NCBI GenBank assembly: GCA_965262875.1
Contig: OZ253569.1
Location: forward strand, 5,952,001-6,016,000
Length of the DNA stretch: 64,000 nt
Source of the DNA: JBALVT01 sp965262875
GTDB lineage: Bacteria; Pseudomonadota; Gammaproteobacteria; Pseudomonadales; Halieaceae
Direction: 5' to 3'
Under the pieces are notes generated by a model. The model searched no databases. It had not been told where the DNA came from and worked only from the letters and a program-made list of their open reading frames with translations. Every line of letters begins with the position of its first letter. Within the stretch, counting starts at the first letter, position 1. Shown in pieces: positions 54,369 through 62,454 of this stretch. Both the position numbers and the translations under genes were made by a program.

Positions 54369-55823
54369 ATGGCAGTTGAATACGTAGACGTGCTGATTGT
54401 CGGCGCGGGAATTTCCGGAATAGGCTCGGCCTGCCACCTGCAAAAAAAGTGCCCCGACAAAAGCTTCGCTATTTTGGAGGGGCGCCAGTCCCTAGGCGGC
54501 ACCTGGGATTTGTTTCGCTATCCCGGTATTCGTTCAGACTCCGACATGTATACCCTGGGCTATAACTTCAAGCCCTGGACACATACCAAGTCCATAGCCG
54601 ACGCGTCCACTATTCTGGATTACCTTCGAGAAACCGTCACCGAGAATCGGCTGAGCAATAAAATCCGCTATGAGCACAAGGTCATCAGTGCGGCCTGGTC
54701 GGATGAAGACGCCCGCTGGGTGTTGGAAATAGAGCGCGGAGAAAACGCCCAGAGATGCACCATAGAGTGTGGCTTCTTACATATGTGCAGTGGCTATTAC
54801 AATTACGACAAGGGGTTCACCCCTGAGTTCGCCGGCAGAGAAAGCTTCAAAGGGCAAATAGTGCATCCGCAATTTTGGCCGGAAGACATCGATTATAAAG
54901 GTAAGAAAATAGCCGTCATTGGCAGCGGTGCAACAGCAGTAACCATAGTGCCCGCCATGGCCAAAACGGCCGAGCACGTCACGATGGTGCAAAGGTCCCC
55001 CTCTTACCTTGCCTCGGGTCCTGCAGTAGACAAATTCGCCAATAGACTGCGTAGTTTTCTGCCCTCGAAATGGGCTTACTTCCTAACTCGCTGGAAGAAC
55101 ATCCTGATGCAGCGCTTCGTCTATAACGCCTTCCAAAGATGGCCCGAGAAGTCCAAGGAGAAACTCATAGGGCGGATAAGCGAACAACTGGGGAAAGACT
55201 ATGACGTCGGCACCCACTTTACACCCAACTACAACCCCTGGGATCAACGCCTCTGCCTGGTGCCCGATAACGATATGTTTGAGGCAATTGCCAACGGCAG
55301 CGCATCGGTAGTAACAGACCACATAGACACCTTTACCGAAGACGGTTTACGTCTGAAGTCAGGCGCCGAACTCGAGGCCGATATCATTGTTACTGCTACG
55401 GGCATCAATATGCAGTTTTTGAGTGATGTTGAGCTTAGGGTTAATGGCGAGGTGCTCGAACCCAATAAGGCACTGAGTTACAAAGGACTGATGGTAAGTA
55501 ATGTACCCAACATGGCAATCTCCGTGGGTTACACCAATGCCTCCTGGACGCTGAAGTGTGACCTGACCTGCGACTACGTTTGCCGGTTGTTGAACTATAT
55601 GGATGAGCGCGAGTTTAAAATTTGCCGTGCGAGTAACACCACCCCCCAAACGGAAACTGAGCCGTATTGGAACTTGAGTTCCGGGTACATGACCCGCGCG
55701 CAACACCTCTTCCCCCAGCAAGGTCTGGAAGAACCCTGGAGGCAGTATCATAATTATCTAAAAGATATTTTCATGCTACGTTATAAACCTCTGAACGATG
55801 GAGTGCTGGAGTTTTCTAACTAG
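54369..55823 (+). CDS. FAD-dependent Baeyer-Villiger-type monooxygenase
   Basis: A 484-residue flavoprotein with two nucleotide-binding motifs, VLIVGAGISGIGSACHL (FAD) and IAVIGSGATAVTIVPAMA (NADPH). Between them is FKGQIVHPQFWPED, which fits the Baeyer-Villiger fingerprint F-x-G-x3-H-x3-W-P. LGGTWDLFRYPGIRSDSDMY is also typical. It would insert oxygen into a cyclic or linear ketone, or oxidise a heteroatom, with NADPH. With the serine hydrolase upstream it could open a lactone formed from a ketone; that is an inference. No signal peptide. Confidence 0.9.
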   Translation: MAVEYVDVLIVGAGISGIGSACHLQKKCPDKSFAILEGRQSLGGTWDLFRYPGIRSDSDMYTLGYNFKPWTHTKSIADASTILDYLRETVTENRLSNKIRYEHKVISAAWSDEDARWVLEIERGENAQRCTIECGFLHMCSGYYNYDKGFTPEFAGRESFKGQIVHPQFWPEDIDYKGKKIAVIGSGATAVTIVPAMAKTAEHVTMVQRSPSYLASGPAVDKFANRLRSFLPSKWAYFLTRWKNILMQRFVYNAFQRWPEKSKEKLIGRISEQLGKDYDVGTHFTPNYNPWDQRLCLVPDNDMFEAIANGSASVVTDHIDTFTEDGLRLKSGAELEADIIVTATGINMQFLSDVELRVNGEVLEPNKALSYKGLMVSNVPNMAISVGYTNASWTLKCDLTCDYVCRLLNYMDEREFKICRASNTTPQTETEPYWNLSSGYMTRAQHLFPQQGLEEPWRQYHNYLKDIFMLRYKPLNDGVLEFSN

Positions 55824-55996
55824 CACATACCCATAGTCCTGCCCCCGGAGCGCCGGCCGCCAAAACTACGCAAGTGCGCCAATTTTCGAGAGCGAGAGCC
55901 GATTTAGAACAACTGTTTGGATTTTTTTACTAAGCCCGTAAATCGCCCAGGGATATCCGATCAGGCGCCATTAGGCTCCCGGGCCGCACTCGCATG

Positions 55997-56024
55997 TGTC
56001 GCACATTGTTCAATCAATGTCGCA
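55997..56024 (+). promoter_or_regulatory. Direct-repeat operator TGTCGCA-N14-TGTCGCA (21-bp period)
   Basis: Two identical half-sites tgtcgca at 55997 and 56018, exactly 21 bases apart, lie about 90 bases before the dehydrogenase start. A third tgtcgc is at 56061. A weak promoter (tttaca, 15-base spacer, tagact) follows the second half-site, fitting activation by an AraC-type protein. P. aeruginosa ArgR, an AraC-family activator, is known to use TGTCGC half-sites as direct repeats with this period, and GbdR (glycine betaine) is of the same subfamily. The rest of the 285-base gap (55824-56108) has no gene. Confidence 0.6.
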
Positions 56025-56108
56025 TCCAGATTCTTTACACCAGGGCAATGTGGTTAGACTTGTCGCCTGAGTCGAATTCCAACGCGTGTCGAGAGTGAGA
56101 AAGCAACT

Positions 56109-58622
56109 ATGAAGAAGAGTGCCCGAGTCGTAGTAGTTGGCGGTGGAGTCGTGGGCGTTTCCACCCTCTACCATTTGGCGAAAAAGGGGTGGACCGATGT
56201 AGTTTTGGTAGAGCGCAAAGAACTCACCTCCGGATCAACCTGGCACGCGGCCGGCCTACTACCGCTGTTTAATATGAGCTACTCAGTAGGCAAGTTGCAC
56301 CAGTACTCAGTTAACTTCTATCACGAATTGGAAAAAGAGACCGGACAGGACGTTGGCTTTAAAGTCGTCTCCAATATCCGCCTGGCCACCTGTGAAGACA
56401 GGATGGATGAATATCGCTACTACGCCTCTGTCGCACAAACCGTTGGTGTGGATGTTCGCTTTCTCACACCCGAGCAGGTCAAGGAAATTTGGCCCATGTG
56501 CAACACCGAGGGTCTGGTCGGCGCGATGCAGCATCCCGACGACGGCTATATTCAACCTGCTGACTTAACTCAGGCTCTGGCCAAAGGTGCTCGCTCCCGC
56601 GGGGCCGAGATCTATCGCAACACCACAGTGACAGCTTTGGAACAGAACGCTGATGACAGTTGGGTGGTTAAAACCGACAAGGGTGACATTCACTGTGAGC
56701 ACGTCGTTTCATGCACCGGAAATTTTGCTCGCAAGACCGGCGCAATGGTCGGCCTGGATATTCCAGTGATTCCCGTGGAACACCAATATCTGGTCACCGA
56801 GGCTCATCCGGAAATACTCGCGCGCAAAAAAGCGGGACTACCCGAGCAGGGAGTGTTGCGAGAATCCGACGCTGGATACTATCTGCGAGAAGAAGCCGGG
56901 GGACTCATTCTTGGCCCCTACGAAAAGGGGGCGCCATGTTGTTATGTCGACGGTCCCGATGACGAATCTGAATACGAGCTGTTCAACGAAGATCTGGACC
57001 GACTCATGCCCCACATCGAAGCCTGTATCAATCGGGTACCTGCCTTTGGAGAAGTCGGCATTAAAACCGTTTACAACGGTGCCATTGCGTATGCACCGGA
57101 TGGCAACCCAATTGTTGGACCAGCTTGGGAGCTGAAAAATTTCTGGTTAAATGAAGGCCACAGTTTTGGGATCACCGCAGCAGGCGGAGCGGGTTGGCAA
57201 CTGGCTGAGTGGATTGTCGAAGGGGAACCTACCGTCGATATGATGGGCGTGGACCCCCGCCGCTTTGGTCCCTACGCCTCACGAGGATATCTGCGTAGCA
57301 AGAACGAAGAAAGCTATGCCAACGTGTTTACTACCCATTTCCCCGATGAAGAACGAGCGGCGGCCCGCCCGTTAAAACGTTCACCTTGCTACGACAGAAT
57401 GAAAGAGCTTGGAGCCGTGTTTGGACATGTCTACGGTTGGGAACGGCCAAACTGGTTTGCTCCCGCAGACTACTCGCTCAGCAAGACCGACTTGAACCAG
57501 GCCGATTGCCTGCTGAATGATAACCACTCGCCGGCTCTAGAAGACGGTCGTATTGTCGAACGCAATTCTTTCCGCCGCTCAAACTATTTTGATTTCGTCG
57601 GTCAGGAATGCAAGCACGTAGCAGACAAGGTCGGCATTCTGGATATGAGCGCGTTCTCCAAGTTTACCGTCAAAGGTCACGGCGCAGCCGACTGGCTGGA
57701 ATCACTGGTGGCCAACGCAATACCCAAAGGCGTGGGTCGAGTGGGCCTGTGCCATATGTTGTCAAAGAACGGCGGCGTGCGTGCCGAGTTCACTATCTAC
57801 AAAAAGGCTGAACGCGATTACTACCTGGTTTCGGCTGGAGCTATGGAGCGCCACGACTGGGACTACCTGTACAAAAACTTACCCAAAGACGGCAGCGTAG
57901 AAATTCAAAAAATCACCACGCAGATGGGCGTTTTGGTTATCGCCGGGCCAAAATCCAGAGAAGTCTTGCAAAAGCTAACGGACGCAAGTCTTGCCAATGA
58001 AGACTTCAAGTGGCTAACCGGCCAGTTTATCAATGTCGGATTTGCGCAAGCTGATGCTCTGCGAGTTAATTTCGTCGGTGAGCTTGGCTGGGAATTGCAC
58101 CACCCCATCGAAATGCAAAACTATATTTTCGATGAGGTAATGAAGGCCGGCGCAGAGTTCGATATCAAGCCCTTTGGTATAAGAGCTATGGACTCTATGC
58201 GTCTGGAAAAGTCCTACCGTTTGATCCCGCGAGAAATGTCGATCGAGTACTCCGCTTTGGAATCCGGCCTCGACCGTTTTGTGAAGCTGGACAAGGAAGC
58301 TGATTTCATCGGTAAACAAGCACTCAAAGACTGGCAGTCAAGAGGCTTCGGGAACCAGTTTGTGACGATGGAAGTCCACGGGGTTACAGACACCGATGCC
58401 CGAGGATCTGAAGCCATTTACAAAGACGGAAAAGTTGTTGGCAGAGCCACCTCGGGAGGTTTTGGGTTCCGCACAGGCAAGTCACTGGCACTGGGATTGG
58501 TGAGCCCAGAGTTGGCGAGCGTTGGAACGGAGATGGAAATCGAAATTCTTGCAAAGCGCTACCGCATTACAGTGGTACCTGAATCGCCCTACGATCCGGA
58601 AAATACCGCTTTACGTAACTAA
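56109..58622 (+). CDS. Dimethylglycine/sarcosine-dehydrogenase-like flavoprotein with GcvT domain
   Basis: An 837-residue two-domain protein. The N-terminal D-amino-acid-oxidase-like domain (about 1-400) starts VVVVGGGVVGVSTLYHLAKK and has SGSTWHAAGLLPLF, where the histidine is the covalent FAD site in relatives. GHSFGITAAGGAGWQLAEW ends the flavin part. The C-terminal aminomethyltransferase (GcvT) domain (about 450-830) has FSKFTVKGHGAADWLESLVA and VGELGWELHHPIEMQNYIF. Relatives oxidatively demethylate dimethylglycine or sarcosine and pass the one-carbon unit to tetrahydrofolate. It precedes the mttB operon by 127 bases and shares a type of operator with it. Confidence 0.88.
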   Translation: MKKSARVVVVGGGVVGVSTLYHLAKKGWTDVVLVERKELTSGSTWHAAGLLPLFNMSYSVGKLHQYSVNFYHELEKETGQDVGFKVVSNIRLATCEDRMDEYRYYASVAQTVGVDVRFLTPEQVKEIWPMCNTEGLVGAMQHPDDGYIQPADLTQALAKGARSRGAEIYRNTTVTALEQNADDSWVVKTDKGDIHCEHVVSCTGNFARKTGAMVGLDIPVIPVEHQYLVTEAHPEILARKKAGLPEQGVLRESDAGYYLREEAGGLILGPYEKGAPCCYVDGPDDESEYELFNEDLDRLMPHIEACINRVPAFGEVGIKTVYNGAIAYAPDGNPIVGPAWELKNFWLNEGHSFGITAAGGAGWQLAEWIVEGEPTVDMMGVDPRRFGPYASRGYLRSKNEESYANVFTTHFPDEERAAARPLKRSPCYDRMKELGAVFGHVYGWERPNWFAPADYSLSKTDLNQADCLLNDNHSPALEDGRIVERNSFRRSNYFDFVGQECKHVADKVGILDMSAFSKFTVKGHGAADWLESLVANAIPKGVGRVGLCHMLSKNGGVRAEFTIYKKAERDYYLVSAGAMERHDWDYLYKNLPKDGSVEIQKITTQMGVLVIAGPKSREVLQKLTDASLANEDFKWLTGQFINVGFAQADALRVNFVGELGWELHHPIEMQNYIFDEVMKAGAEFDIKPFGIRAMDSMRLEKSYRLIPREMSIEYSALESGLDRFVKLDKEADFIGKQALKDWQSRGFGNQFVTMEVHGVTDTDARGSEAIYKDGKVVGRATSGGFGFRTGKSLALGLVSPELASVGTEMEIEILAKRYRITVVPESPYDPENTALRN

Positions 58623-58629
58623 AAACACT

Positions 58630-58657
58630 TGTCGCAAATAGGATTAATTTAGTCGCA
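58630..58657 (+). promoter_or_regulatory. Direct-repeat operator TGTCGCA-N14-AGTCGCA (21-bp period)
   Basis: Half-sites tgtcgca at 58630 and agtcgca at 58651 are again 21 bases apart, the same arrangement as before 56109. A possible promoter follows: ttgcac, 16-base spacer, tagaac. The site is about 95 bases upstream of the mttB-type start, the same distance as in front of the dehydrogenase gene. This suggests that the methyltransferase operon has its own promoter under the same regulator. Confidence 0.58.
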
Positions 58658-58749
58658 ATTTTGCACTGCCTTTAAACAGAACTAGAACACACTAGCGCCA
58701 GTAACAACCGTATCTCACTAGTGTCTCTGGCACTTGTTGGAAGGCTGAA

Positions 58750-60291
58750 ATGAGCGGACGAACGGGCGCAAGAAAATCACGAGGCAGAGATGCAAAACGC
58801 GCTGCGCGTGCGAAAACGCAGATGCAGATATCTACGTTTATCGAACGCAAAATCCCCTACCTCGATTTTCTGGATGAAGGTAGTATTGAGCTCATTGAGC
58901 ACAACGCGGATACGGTGCTCGAAGAAATCGGCATTGAATTTCGCGATGATCCAGAGGCCATCGCGATACTAAAAGAGGCAGGCGCAGATATCGACGGCGA
59001 ACGCGTTCGCTTTCCGCGCGGAATGTGCCGCTCGATTATCCAGGCCACTGCACCCAAAGAGTTTACCCAACACGCACGCAACCCTGATCGCAGTGTCATT
59101 ATTGGCGGCGACAGGACAGTCATGGTGCCCGCCTACGGCTCCCCATTCGTTCGCGACCTGGACAACGGGCGGCGCTACGCCACCATTAAAGATTTTGAAA
59201 ATTTCGTAAAGCTGGCATACATGGCTCCAGGCCTGCACCACTCCGGTGGGACCGTCTGTGAACCGGTAGATCTGCCAGTGAACAAACGTCACTTCGACAT
59301 GATTTACAGTCATCTAAAGTACAGTGACAAACCCTTTATGGGCTCGGTCACTCATCCCGACCGCGCGCAGGATACGGTCGATATGGCCAAGATCGTATTC
59401 GGCGATGACTTTGTTGAAAACAACTGCGTCTGTACCAGCCTAATAAATGCCAACTCACCCATGACCTTTGACGCCACCATGTTGGGCGCGGCCAAGGTCT
59501 ATGCCAAGCACAATCAGGCTACGGTGATTTCTCCTTTTATTCTCGCCGGCGCGATGTCACCGGTCACCGTCGCAGGCACCGCCACGCAAATACTTGCCGA
59601 GGCTCTCGCCGGCATTGCCTTCGTACAATTGGTTAAGCCCGGCGCGCCCGTGGTCTTCGGAACCTTTGCCAGTGCAATTTCAATGCAAAGCGGTGCGCCT
59701 ACTTTCGGCACACCCGAGCCCAGTATGGTGATGTACGTAGTCGCCAGCCTTGCCCGTCGGCTTGGCGTTCCCTTTCGAAGCGGCGGCAGTTTGTGCGCCT
59801 CAAAAATTCCCGACGCACAAGCCGCTTACGAATCTGCCAACACCTTACAATCTGCGGCAATAGCCGGGGTTAACTTTATGCTCCACACCGCCGGATGGCT
59901 CGAAGGTGGTCTGTCTATGGGCTATGAAAAGTTCATCATGGATTGCGACCAGGCCAACATGATCTCGATACTGCTCAATGGCGTGGACATGTCTGAGAAC
60001 GGCCAGGCTATGGATGCACTACGCGAAGTGGGTCCGGGTTCGCACTTTTTGGGATCCGCTCACACTCAGGCAAATTTCGAAACAGCGTTTTATAGATCCA
60101 CGGTTGCAGACAACAACAGCTTCGAACAATGGGAAGCGGACGGTGCACTCGATTGCGCTCAGAGAGCTAATGCTCAGTGGAAGCAAATGCTCGAAGACTA
60201 TGTGGCCCCGCCGATGGATCCAGGCGTGGACGAAGCCCTCAAAGAATTTATTGCCCGTCGCAAGGCATCCTTTCCCGATAAAGAGTACTAA
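58750..60291 (+). CDS. MttB-type trimethylamine/betaine:corrinoid methyltransferase (no pyrrolysine)
   Basis: A 513-residue member of the MttB superfamily (TIM barrel), which moves a methyl group from a quaternary or tertiary amine to a cob(I)alamin protein. There is no in-frame amber codon, so it is a non-pyrrolysine member such as the glycine betaine methyltransferase MtgB group. Recognisable parts are EIGIEFRDDPEAIAILKEAG, PAYGSPFVRDLDNGRRYAT, FGTFASAISMQSGAPTFGTP and CDQANMISILLNG. A basic N-terminal tail of about 25 residues precedes the domain. The ribosome binding site is ggaag. The substrate is likely a betaine or similar; this is not shown by sequence. Confidence 0.88.
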   Translation: MSGRTGARKSRGRDAKRAARAKTQMQISTFIERKIPYLDFLDEGSIELIEHNADTVLEEIGIEFRDDPEAIAILKEAGADIDGERVRFPRGMCRSIIQATAPKEFTQHARNPDRSVIIGGDRTVMVPAYGSPFVRDLDNGRRYATIKDFENFVKLAYMAPGLHHSGGTVCEPVDLPVNKRHFDMIYSHLKYSDKPFMGSVTHPDRAQDTVDMAKIVFGDDFVENNCVCTSLINANSPMTFDATMLGAAKVYAKHNQATVISPFILAGAMSPVTVAGTATQILAEALAGIAFVQLVKPGAPVVFGTFASAISMQSGAPTFGTPEPSMVMYVVASLARRLGVPFRSGGSLCASKIPDAQAAYESANTLQSAAIAGVNFMLHTAGWLEGGLSMGYEKFIMDCDQANMISILLNGVDMSENGQAMDALREVGPGSHFLGSAHTQANFETAFYRSTVADNNSFEQWEADGALDCAQRANAQWKQMLEDYVAPPMDPGVDEALKEFIARRKASFPDKEY

Positions 60292-60328
60292 GTTCACGAC
60301 AAACCAAAAGTTCAAAGAGGCATAGATT

Positions 60329-61060
60329 ATGAATGACGACGTCAGCAACACTCTACAAGACATCAATGATGACGAAGAAGATATCATTCTTAGTGAATTG
60401 CCCGATGACGAGTTAGTGCTGCAAATGCACGACGACTTGTACGACGGTATTAAAGAGGAGATTGAAGAGGGAACAAACATTCTTCTGGGCCGCGGCTGGT
60501 CACCTGAAAAAGTCCTCTCAGATGCTCTCGTTGGCGGTATGACCATTGTCGGAATCGATTTCCGCGACGGAATTCTATTCGTACCCGAAGTGCTGTTAGC
60601 GGCCAATGCGATGAAAGGTGGCATGGCCATCCTACAACCGCTACTCGCGGAAACCGGAGCCAAACCTGTAGGTACGATGGTGATTGGCACGGTCAAAGGC
60701 GACATTCACGACATTGGTAAAAACCTTGTCGGCATGATGATGGAAGGTGCCGGCTTCATTGTCATTGATATCGGCATCAACAACTCTGTCGAAGACTACT
60801 TCAACGCTTTGAAAAAACACCAACCCGATATTCTGGGCATGTCTGCCCTGCTCACCACTACCATGCCCTATATGAAAGTTGTCATTAATGCGCTGATCGA
60901 GCAGGGATTGCGCGACCAGTACATTGTGATGGTCGGCGGGGCTCCCTTGAATCAGGAATTTGCCGACGCTGTTGGGGCGGACGCCTATTGTCGCGATGCT
61001 GCAGAAGCATCCACCACGGCGATACGCCTGGTGAGCGAAAAGCGAGCGGTCTGTGCCTAG
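60329..61060 (+). CDS. Corrinoid (methyl-carrier) protein, MttC/MtbC-type
   Basis: A 243-residue cobalamin-binding protein. The N-terminal helical cap is at about 30-110 (EEIEEGTNILLGRGWSPEKV, FVPEVLLAANAMKGGMAIL). The B12-binding domain follows with VKGDIHDIGKNLVGMMMEGA, where His127 of D-x-H-x2-G is the lower cobalt ligand, then DILGMSALLTTTMPYM and IVMVGGAPLNQEF. It accepts the methyl group from the upstream methyltransferase, 37 bases away. An unusual acidic N-terminal extension of about 25 residues is present. No reductive activator (RamA-type) is visible before the window ends. Confidence 0.92.
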   Translation: MNDDVSNTLQDINDDEEDIILSELPDDELVLQMHDDLYDGIKEEIEEGTNILLGRGWSPEKVLSDALVGGMTIVGIDFRDGILFVPEVLLAANAMKGGMAILQPLLAETGAKPVGTMVIGTVKGDIHDIGKNLVGMMMEGAGFIVIDIGINNSVEDYFNALKKHQPDILGMSALLTTTMPYMKVVINALIEQGLRDQYIVMVGGAPLNQEFADAVGADAYCRDAAEASTTAIRLVSEKRAVCA

Positions 61061-61661
61061 CCAGGCAACACCTGTTCTGGTAATCGCCTGCGGCGCTCTA
61101 GCGGGCGAGATTCTACATTTAAAAAAAGTTAATGGCTGGCACCATCTCGACCTTCAGTGTCTGGATGCGGGCCTGCACAATAGGCCCAGTCTGATTCCCG
61201 CTAAGCTCCAACAGAAAATCGACGACAACCGAGAACAATACGAGCACATTTATATCGCCTATGCAGACTGCGGAACCAGCGGCGCTATCGACGCGATCAT
61301 TGAACAAGAGGGAATCGAACGCCTGCCGGGCGCCCACTGTTATTCCTTTTTCGCGGGCCAAGAGCAATTTTTAGAATTGGTTGAAAAGGAACTGGGAACC
61401 TTTTACCTGACGGATTTTTTAGTCCGACATTTCGACAGACTCATCATCAAGGGTTTTAAGCTCTCAACCCACCCCGAACTACGAGACAGCTTTTTCGGCA
61501 ACTATAGGAAGCTGGTGTATCTCTCACAAAAAATAGACGACGGTTTGATCAGCGGCGCCCGCGCCGCAGCCGATTATCTTAAATTGGATTTTGAGCACAT
61601 ACATTGCGGCTACGGCGAATTGGAAACTTCGCTAAAGTCGCAAATTATTGCAGTGGGCTGA
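61053..61661 (+). CDS. DUF1638 protein
   Basis: A 202-residue protein beginning with a GTG that overlaps the corrinoid gene by 8 bases, so translation is coupled. DUF1638 landmarks are VLVIACGALAGEILHL, HNRPSLIPAKLQQKIDD, YAYADCGTSGAID-like IYIAYADCGTSG, and ERLPGAHCYSFFAGQEQF. Conserved Cys and His residues (YADCG, AHCYSF) suggest metal or corrinoid handling. The family has no assigned reaction, but it is repeatedly placed in methyltransferase gene groups like this one. A role in corrinoid methyl transfer is inference. Confidence 0.85.
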   Translation: MPSQATPVLVIACGALAGEILHLKKVNGWHHLDLQCLDAGLHNRPSLIPAKLQQKIDDNREQYEHIYIAYADCGTSGAIDAIIEQEGIERLPGAHCYSFFAGQEQFLELVEKELGTFYLTDFLVRHFDRLIIKGFKLSTHPELRDSFFGNYRKLVYLSQKIDDGLISGARAAADYLKLDFEHIHCGYGELETSLKSQIIAVG

Positions 61662-61672
61662 GAGAACGTTAC

Positions 61673-61975
61673 ATGCAGAAAATTTCCGTTTACTGGCGAG
61701 ACATTCCGTCTCAGGTCATTATCAAGCGTGGGCGCACCAGGGGTAAAGCTCCCCTGCCCCTGCATTTTCAACAAGCTATCGACCGGGCGGCAATGAAAGC
61801 TGGCCGTGGTGGCTCCGATGCCTATATTGCCGACTGGCGCAGAGAAACAGTACCCCTTGAAGCCGGCGGAGAACTGGATGCGATAGCAGCGCAAGAAGCG
61901 TTGGATCTGGAATCGCAATACAGTGAAGAGCGTTTGAAAGCGCTGGTGGCAAATCTCGGGCTGGAGCCGGCTTAA
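61673..61975 (+). CDS. Small protein of the 'virulence factor' domain family
   Basis: A 100-residue protein from the ATG at 61673 (MQKISVYWRDIPSQVIIKRG); the frame opens upstream inside DUF1638. The pattern YWRDIPSQV, LPLHFQQAIDRAAMKAGRGG and SDAYIADWRRE matches a small domain named after a virulence factor, whose biochemical role is not known. Here it sits between the corrinoid genes and the MetV/MetF genes, separated by 11 and 2 bases, which makes a role in one-carbon transfer far more plausible than virulence. Confidence 0.78.
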   Translation: MQKISVYWRDIPSQVIIKRGRTRGKAPLPLHFQQAIDRAAMKAGRGGSDAYIADWRRETVPLEAGGELDAIAAQEALDLESQYSEERLKALVANLGLEPA

Positions 61976-61977
61976 CC

Positions 61978-62454
61978 GTGTACAGGGCCAGGTTATGGGC
62001 AACCCGCAATGCCGGTTTTTTGAACGGGATCTATCGTGTTTGGGAAACCCTACTCGTGGCTATCAACCCTTTGATGGCCCGCATTGGGCATCACAAACTG
62101 GATAAAGGGTTTACCGCCGTCGAAGGCGCGGTAAAAGGATTTCTTTTCGACTCCCAAAGTTGCGGGCAATGCACGCTGGGTTACACCGGTATGGCTTGCC
62201 CCATGAATTGCCCCAAGAGTTTACGCAATGGCCCCTGCGGTGGTGTTCGGGCAGATGGCAGCTGCGAAGTTGACCCCAATATGACCTGCGTATGGGTGAC
62301 TGCCTGGGAGGGAAGCCAACACATACGCGACGGTGTCCAAACCATACAAATAGTTCAGCCGCCGCTGGACTCTCGCCTGAGCAACACCTCCTCCTGGTTA
62401 CGAGCAGTTCGGGAGCGCAAGCTCGCCACAGGTGCCAGCAGCCATGATCTTTGA
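61978..62454 (+). CDS. MetV-like protein (methylenetetrahydrofolate reductase C-terminal-type domain)
   Basis: A 158-residue protein starting with GTG two bases after the previous stop. It has the cysteine-rich core of the MTHFR_C domain: DSQSCGQCTLGYTGMACPMN, then CPKSLRNGPCGGVRADGSCE and TCVWVTAWEG. In acetogens the stand-alone MetV protein forms a complex with MetF and binds metal. The presence of this protein beside metF suggests an enzyme of that kind, probably run in the direction of methyl-THF oxidation here. It overlaps the start of metF. Confidence 0.85.
   Translation: MYRARLWATRNAGFLNGIYRVWETLLVAINPLMARIGHHKLDKGFTAVEGAVKGFLFDSQSCGQCTLGYTGMACPMNCPKSLRNGPCGGVRADGSCEVDPNMTCVWVTAWEGSQHIRDGVQTIQIVQPPLDSRLSNTSSWLRAVRERKLATGASSHDL

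Noticed and set aside
58750..60291. Pyrrolysine-containing trimethylamine methyltransferase
   Set aside because: The frame has no in-frame amber codon and is full length, so it is a non-pyrrolysine MttB homologue; trimethylamine itself is therefore not the favoured substrate.
60019..60705. 228-residue minus-strand frame across mttB and the corrinoid gene
   Set aside because: Antisense to two well supported genes; serine-rich shadow composition.
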